Shown one piece after another: positions 58,462 to 64,000 of a DNA stretch of 64,000 bases; the stretch's first letter is position 1, and each line of letters begins with the position of its first letter. The position numbers and the translations under genes are program-made. The DNA comes from Archegozetes longisetosus. Taxonomy: Eukaryota > Arthropoda > Arachnida > Sarcoptiformes > Trhypochthoniidae. The stretch covers positions 4,438,242 to 4,502,241 of the forward strand of contig JAEMBT020000009.1 of NCBI GenBank assembly GCA_018873245.2. The letters run 5' to 3'. The notes beneath the pieces were generated by a model, which did no database searches, was not told where the DNA came from, and saw only the letters and a list, made by a program, of their open reading frames with translations.

Positions 58462-58503
58462 TAAGCATTCTGTGTTAAGCATTCTGTGTTAAGCATTCTG
58501 TGT
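58462..58503. repeat. Three tandem 14-bp units
   Basis: ttaagcattctgtg repeated three times, the first unit with tg instead of tt. Confidence 0.9.
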
Positions 58504-59196
58504 AGCGCTCATCAAGTTTTTGTAGACCAAATTTAGTAAAGGATATAAAAAGAATGAACACTACTATTATATGCCTATTTCTAGAATATACTAACAGATA
58601 CTTCTGTATAATTTGATGTATACTTTCCCTCTTGTATAACATTTTAATGCGTTTGACAGAAGATGTTTTGGTACTAGCTGTGTAATAGTTAGTTGCTATA
58701 TGTTGAGCATTCGCTTCGAGAACACTATTCCAACTGCATCTTACATACATAGATGCCTATTTCGCTTATGTTTATTATTATGTTTATAGTTCTAGTAATG
58801 TTATACTTACCAGAGATTATGCTTTTTCATGCTTTTACAGTTAGCTATTATGCAAATTATTACTTAAGTAACCAAATTTAATATTCTTTTATGAATAAAT
58901 GAAACATTTCTTTAAATCTAATATCTTTTGTATAGCTATTAATAGTTGTGAAAAAATGGTTTCTTTCAAGCTTAAGCTTAACTTTCGGTACTTTTTTCTC
59001 AAAGCACACTTTTAACATCTAGTGATTGAATAGTTAAGTATCGAATGATAGACTCTTTTTTTCTGCTGATTAACTAATTTGAAAACATTTTTTCTAACAC
59101 TTGAACTGAAACTAAATATAAGCTTGAGACATGTATCATTGCCAGTACTCAATCATAGAGTTTGTTTAGCTGGTGATCAAGAGATCAATATGTCTT

Positions 59197-59199
<3 letters not shown>

Positions 59200-59257
<58 letters not shown>
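59200..59257. repeat. (GA)n microsatellite
   Basis: About 29 GA units. Confidence 0.95.
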
Positions 59258-59260
<3 letters not shown>

Positions 59261-59478
59261 TATTCTAATCTATAATCAAATGCGTTAAAACTTTTCATTC
59301 GGAGCGCAACGATTTGAAAAACTATTTACCACTAAATAGTTTTTGAATCAAATGACAAGTTTGAAAATAGATTTGAGAACAAATATGACATCAAGTTTAC
59401 TAAAAATAACATATGTTGTGCATAAGTTTCTGATGACAAATACATCTGAAGAAAACAAAAATCTATTTGATTTGAAAT

Positions 59479-59538
59479 ACAAAACCCTAGTTACTAATAC
59501 AAAACCCTAGTCACTAACACAAAACCCTAGTCACTATT
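59479..59538. repeat. Three tandem 20-bp units with AAACCCTAG
   Basis: acaaaaccctagtcactaac in three near-identical copies. Confidence 0.9.
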
Positions 59539-62500
59539 TCAGCCTTTTTTGTGTTTGATATCATTGAAAAATCACATTTATTTTCGACTCTCAAAAGAAA
59601 TAAAAAGTGTAAATTTTGGAAAATTTTCAAATAAAATCTAATAAATGTTGAGCATAAGGACTGAAAGAGTTTTCTGGTTTGAATATTTATTTATAACTTT
59701 TAAGCAGAGCATCATATTCAATATCCATATAAAAATTAAGATGCAAGCTAATCAGATTTTAAAACTATAATATATTTACTGTAAGAACATTTCATATAAA
59801 TATAGCGTTTATGACATCAAAGTATTAGAAAAAAAAGATCGCTTCAAAAATGTTTCTCATCTTAAAAGCTATGCATTGATTAAAGCCAAGAGAAATGGTT
59901 GGCTTAGAGTGAAAAATTGAAGCAAACAGTGCAGCATCTAAGCTACATGGTCTTCATTTGAAATATACAAATAGTCTTCAAAATGAGAAATTACTAAAGC
60001 AAACAAAAATTTGAATAACTCTGATAAACAAATCTATTCCTAAGCCTGGAATGCGTATTATGCTTTGTAATCAATTTCAATTTGACCTAATCAAGTTTTA
60101 AATGTGTAGGTTTTGATCAAACATTTTTCTTTATATGAAGTATTAGCATAATATATGATATCAGTTATTAAATAGAAAAGTTGTGATCGAAAGCAGAATA
60201 ACATAATATGTAAATATTTTCCAATATATCTGCCAGTATTTGTTATAAGTTTTACTATTAAAATAGATTGAACTTGAAGTTCGATTTGTTATTTTCTCAA
60301 GAAATTACATTATCTATGTTCGAGTTCAAAGTTTGTTTAAACAAGTTTTTATCTGAAATATTATCAAAACAAAAATATGATTTCAGAAAAATTGCATTTG
60401 AACTAAAATAATATCGGTGATTTTTCCAATAATTTTAATTACAAAGCTATACGAATTATTAAATTAATAATTTAAAGTAAATGTGAGAGTGTGTGTAGGT
60501 TTCCACGCAGAATATCTTTACATAATATTTCTACTAAACAAATTATTTAAGTTGTAGGTAAAGGAACTCATGAACATTTTGTTCAATGGGAATAACAGTA
60601 AGAATCTCTTTATAACAGACCTCAGAGAATAAAGAGGAGAATTTTAAAAATTAAGTATTTGATGCATTAAAAATATTATGTTTATTTCATAGTAACAGAA
60701 TCCTATTTCTCATCGAACCATTACAGATGTATTGCATATCATTCTTTTCCAGGCATTCAAGTGATCACGAGATCCATTCAAGCTTTCATTGCTTCAGTAG
60801 TTTTGTTAAAAATTTATTCTCAATCTCTACCCTATTTCATGTCATCAGCTGTTATTGAATTTATTTAAGAAGATTGGCATCAATTCAGAGCACCTGAAAT
60901 TCTTGCGAAATCTTAAAGTTGTATTGCTAAATCGTATAGAAAAATCAAATTTAAATGTAGTCATCGGTTGAAAACATGCTTTTTATATAATGATATACTT
61001 CATACAAACTCTACATAGAATATTAAATAGAGTATGAAATCGATGATTAATCTAATGCAAGACTTAAGGCTTGAAAACGACACAAAAATTAGATTCTGTT
61101 ATGAATTAGATTCTGTTATGAATACGACTAAAAGATAAAGATCTAAACTGAAAAACTAATATAACTCAAAAGAAATAGATTTAAACTCCATCAAAATCTA
61201 GATATATTCCGTAAAAAATGATTAGAATTAAACTATATATTGAGCTTCAATGAGACTCATTTAAGATATTTAAGTTATAAATAAATATCAATAAGAAGTT
61301 AAGAGGAAACTTGTTCTCAAGGCGTCGCTAAACCACTTAAGTTAACGAGAAATAAAAGAAACCTATTTTCAAACATTAATTTTAGTAGATTTTGAGCCAA
61401 TTTATTTGAGAATGTTTCTTATAAATAGTTTGTTACTAAAAAAAGAATATTTGCTTCCTTTATGAGTCTTGTAATACATGTTTGTTGACTATTTTAAACC
61501 TAATCTTATAAGTGAGTAATTCTATGCAAGTTCTTTATCAAGTTTTTCAATTATCGCAAATTGCCTTTCATGTAATACTCAAACTACGAAATTTTACGCC
61601 AAACAATTTTTGTACAGCAATTTTGATGCAATATTTTCTAATCTTCACATCTAAAAGTAATTCTTTAAAGGCTTTAAATTTAATATAAAATAAACTCTTG
61701 GTTATTGAATTTTGGAGAATATTTTACAACAATTGAGTGATAAGTATGAACTTTTAACGATCTTTTTCGGTTACCTACAGTTGAAGTTATTCATTAACAC
61801 TTTTGGTTTTATATGTTATGAAAAAAGATTTAACAGGTATGAAACATCTATTTTTACTCCAAACTATTTGAATGAATTAATTTGAAAAGAAAAGAATAAA
61901 ACTGAAATTTAAGGAACTTTTCATTGAATACATAACATATCATTTTCTATAATTATAATTGTCAATCAAGTTCCACGAAACTGAAAGGCTCTGTGGAAAA
62001 TAATTAACCGATATTATAACATAAAAATCCGGTACATTATATCCAATATCAGTCATATCAAACTTAATTATCTGACTAATTAAGAGAACGAAAGATTAGG
62101 ATTTATTCGCATGTAAATTAAATAGTGATATAAATAGAGAATTTTGAAAATTATGCTAATATGACAGTGAGGCGATATCTCGTTTAAGTGAAAGCTAAAC
62201 ATTCCCCTATCAAATGATAGAAGGGATGAAAAAAGAAATTATCTTATAAATTGCTCTAATAGGGCATTTAACGCTTGGTATTTGTATGTCGTACTAGTTA
62301 TGAAAATATTTTCTGTATTGGATTCCAATCCAAATATTATGACAAGCTCAGTATATCTCTTAATAAGTTTACTTAAATAATAAATCTGTTTGCTTAAAGA
62401 ATGGGCGACTTAATGGTTTATAAAACGAGTTGACATAGATTTGATTTATATAATTACATTTGACAACGATTGTCCAAAAATAAAGCTAGCTGAGATGTTA

Positions 62501-63571
62501 AGTACAATTTTTCCTTAATGTTGCGCATCGGTCTGATGCAATTTATGAATCAAGTTAGAAGCAAACATAAAGAAAACTTTTAGTAATCGTAATACTTCAG
62601 ATAAAAACAAATCTATATATAAGTACAAGAGAAGCGCTTTTAATATTTTAGTCATAAATAAAAAGTAATAAAGATTGTTTAAGTTATATGTAGTTAATTA
62701 TTTTGTATACTAAAGTCTTTATTAGTTGATTAAAAATGATTATATACTGATGCGACTTACTTCACCGTTACTTTTCAATATTGAAAGACCTTCTAAGCTA
62801 AGCGTAATACTTGCAAAGTGCCCAACTTGCATTTATATACATAGAAATACAGTATTAAAAATTGTCTTTTAATAAAACAAACAGCTTTTATTTATAAAAT
62901 TTATTCGTTAACTAATTCTTATGATAGGGCTAGAGAAGAATAGACTGATAAGTTTGGCAAAAAAGTACTAACCAATACAACTACTGTTCTCATTTAGAGC
63001 ATAAATTTTGACAATTTGATTTCCATTTCAAAACACTTATTTCTGTTGAATGAAATCAGATTGATAAAAGTTGGTTTTGATAAATCAGATTTCCTGTATA
63101 AGAGTAATTAATCTTACCTGCAATTAAAACATGAAAACATAAAAAGCCTTAACTACTTTATCTCGTTTTAATTTATTTTAGACGATTGCTATAAATTAAG
63201 TTAAAGAACAATATTTAAAGTCATTAAAAGCTTTTATGTAAACAAATTTCAAACCATACTTAATATCTATAATAGGATAAGACGCAAGCTAAACAAATTT
63301 TCAGACAGCAAGTGCATTAACCCTTTTATTTTATAAATATCGTACAAGGTTAATAATAACTGACTCAATCTTTGACACTTCACTAACCCTTCATATCATT
63401 TGTCTGGTCAATAGTACTGATTGAAAACTATAAGCTTTTCGTTCCATACTTTCAGGTTATGTTGCTTTCAATCAATAAAACTAATTTTCTAAACAGTTTG
63501 TTATGTTGCCAAAAGCTTAAAGTGTTTTTCTTTTTATTTTAAATCCTCTTCACTATAACTCAAGCGTAGAG

Positions 63572-63573
<2 letters not shown>

Positions 63574-63622
<49 letters not shown>
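63574..63622. repeat. (GA)n microsatellite
   Basis: About 25 GA units followed by tgaaagtgaaag. Confidence 0.95.
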
Positions 63623-63627
<5 letters not shown>

Positions 63628-64000
63628 AGTGAAAGCCTTTATTGATCTCTGCCCACACTCTAACGCATAATTTCATAATTAGTGTCTTTAAAAACTTCTT
63701 GACTTGAATATTCAGATTATATATGCTATGAATACCGTGAATAATGATTTATTTATGGAAAGAACCCTTTATCCCATTTGGCTGCAAATAAATATTGCTT
63801 AAGCCAAGAAAGTTTGTAAATAGTTTTGAGGTATCTTCAACTTGTGATTAGCGAAGAATATGAAAATTTTTGAGTACTAATCACTTAGAAGTAGAAGCAA
63901 TTTCTATCATTCTACTAATTAATCAATTTTGAGGTTTCAATTGACTCGCAAAACCGGGTAGATCACCGAATAACTAAACCCTAATGGTCATGAATATTCA

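Larger units (their letters stand above)
57800..64000. other. No gene recognised
   Basis: Long AT-rich stretch with short frames only. The first adenosine-kinase exon may lie here on the minus strand but would be too short to recognise. The simple repeats are listed separately. Confidence 0.45.

Noticed and set aside
59479-59538. AAACCCTAG units resembling plant telomere sequence
   Set aside because: The period is 20 bp with unrelated filler, and only three copies; an ordinary minisatellite.
1-64000. CRISPR arrays, bacterial operons or origins
   Set aside because: No spaced direct repeats of the right size and no bacterial gene clusters; the window is eukaryotic.

Overview
The window is AT-rich eukaryotic DNA, most likely from an arthropod and perhaps a mite or other arachnid. 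Supporting this are a 7TM gustatory-receptor-like gene with C-terminal phase-0 introns, DEG/ENaC channel fragments, two spliced caspases, spliced adenosine kinase, GT-AG introns that are often only 67-90 nt, and many mariner/Tc1, hAT and foldback elements. No operons or bacterial features are present. The species itself is an inference.

Layout. 1-4.2 kb: the 3' part of an env-like two-glycoprotein ORF, a duplicated 177-bp block, a small orphan ORF and a 495-bp LTR. 4.3-9.1 kb: decayed IS630/Tc1-type transposases and a LINE reverse-transcriptase relic. 9.3-11.5 kb: a large AIG1-like GTPase gene with TATA box, tiny first exon and poly(A) signal, split by one in-frame TAG. 13.1-14.3 kb: a C-type-lectin-like pseudogene with a hAT element inside it. 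14.6-29.3 kb: a transposon field (hAT, foldback, Tc1-like, SINE, LTR-like and palindromic elements). 29.7-33.3 kb (minus): an intact NB-ARC protein with 21 ankyrin repeats. 33.7-41.7 kb: several mariner-type elements. 41.8-45.4 kb: two divergent caspase genes with intron positions in common, one carrying a TPR-like prodomain. 47.3-49.6 kb (minus): a four-exon, 417-aa chemoreceptor. 50.4-51.5 kb: DEG/ENaC exon fragments. 53.9-57.7 kb (minus): adenosine kinase, with all exons but possibly the first located. 57.8-64 kb: no gene recognised, only simple repeats.

How the genes may work together. A large GTPase of unknown role, a lectin pseudogene, an NLR-like STAND ATPase and two caspases lie within about 36 kb. 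This looks like an innate-immunity or cell-death neighbourhood embedded in mobile DNA. The NLR has no CARD/death domain and the caspases have no CARD/DED, so any functional link would need another interface, such as the TPR or ankyrin surfaces. That link is speculative. The spliced models (GTPase, NLR, caspases, receptor, kinase) were built by hand from GT-AG sites, phase agreement and family motifs.
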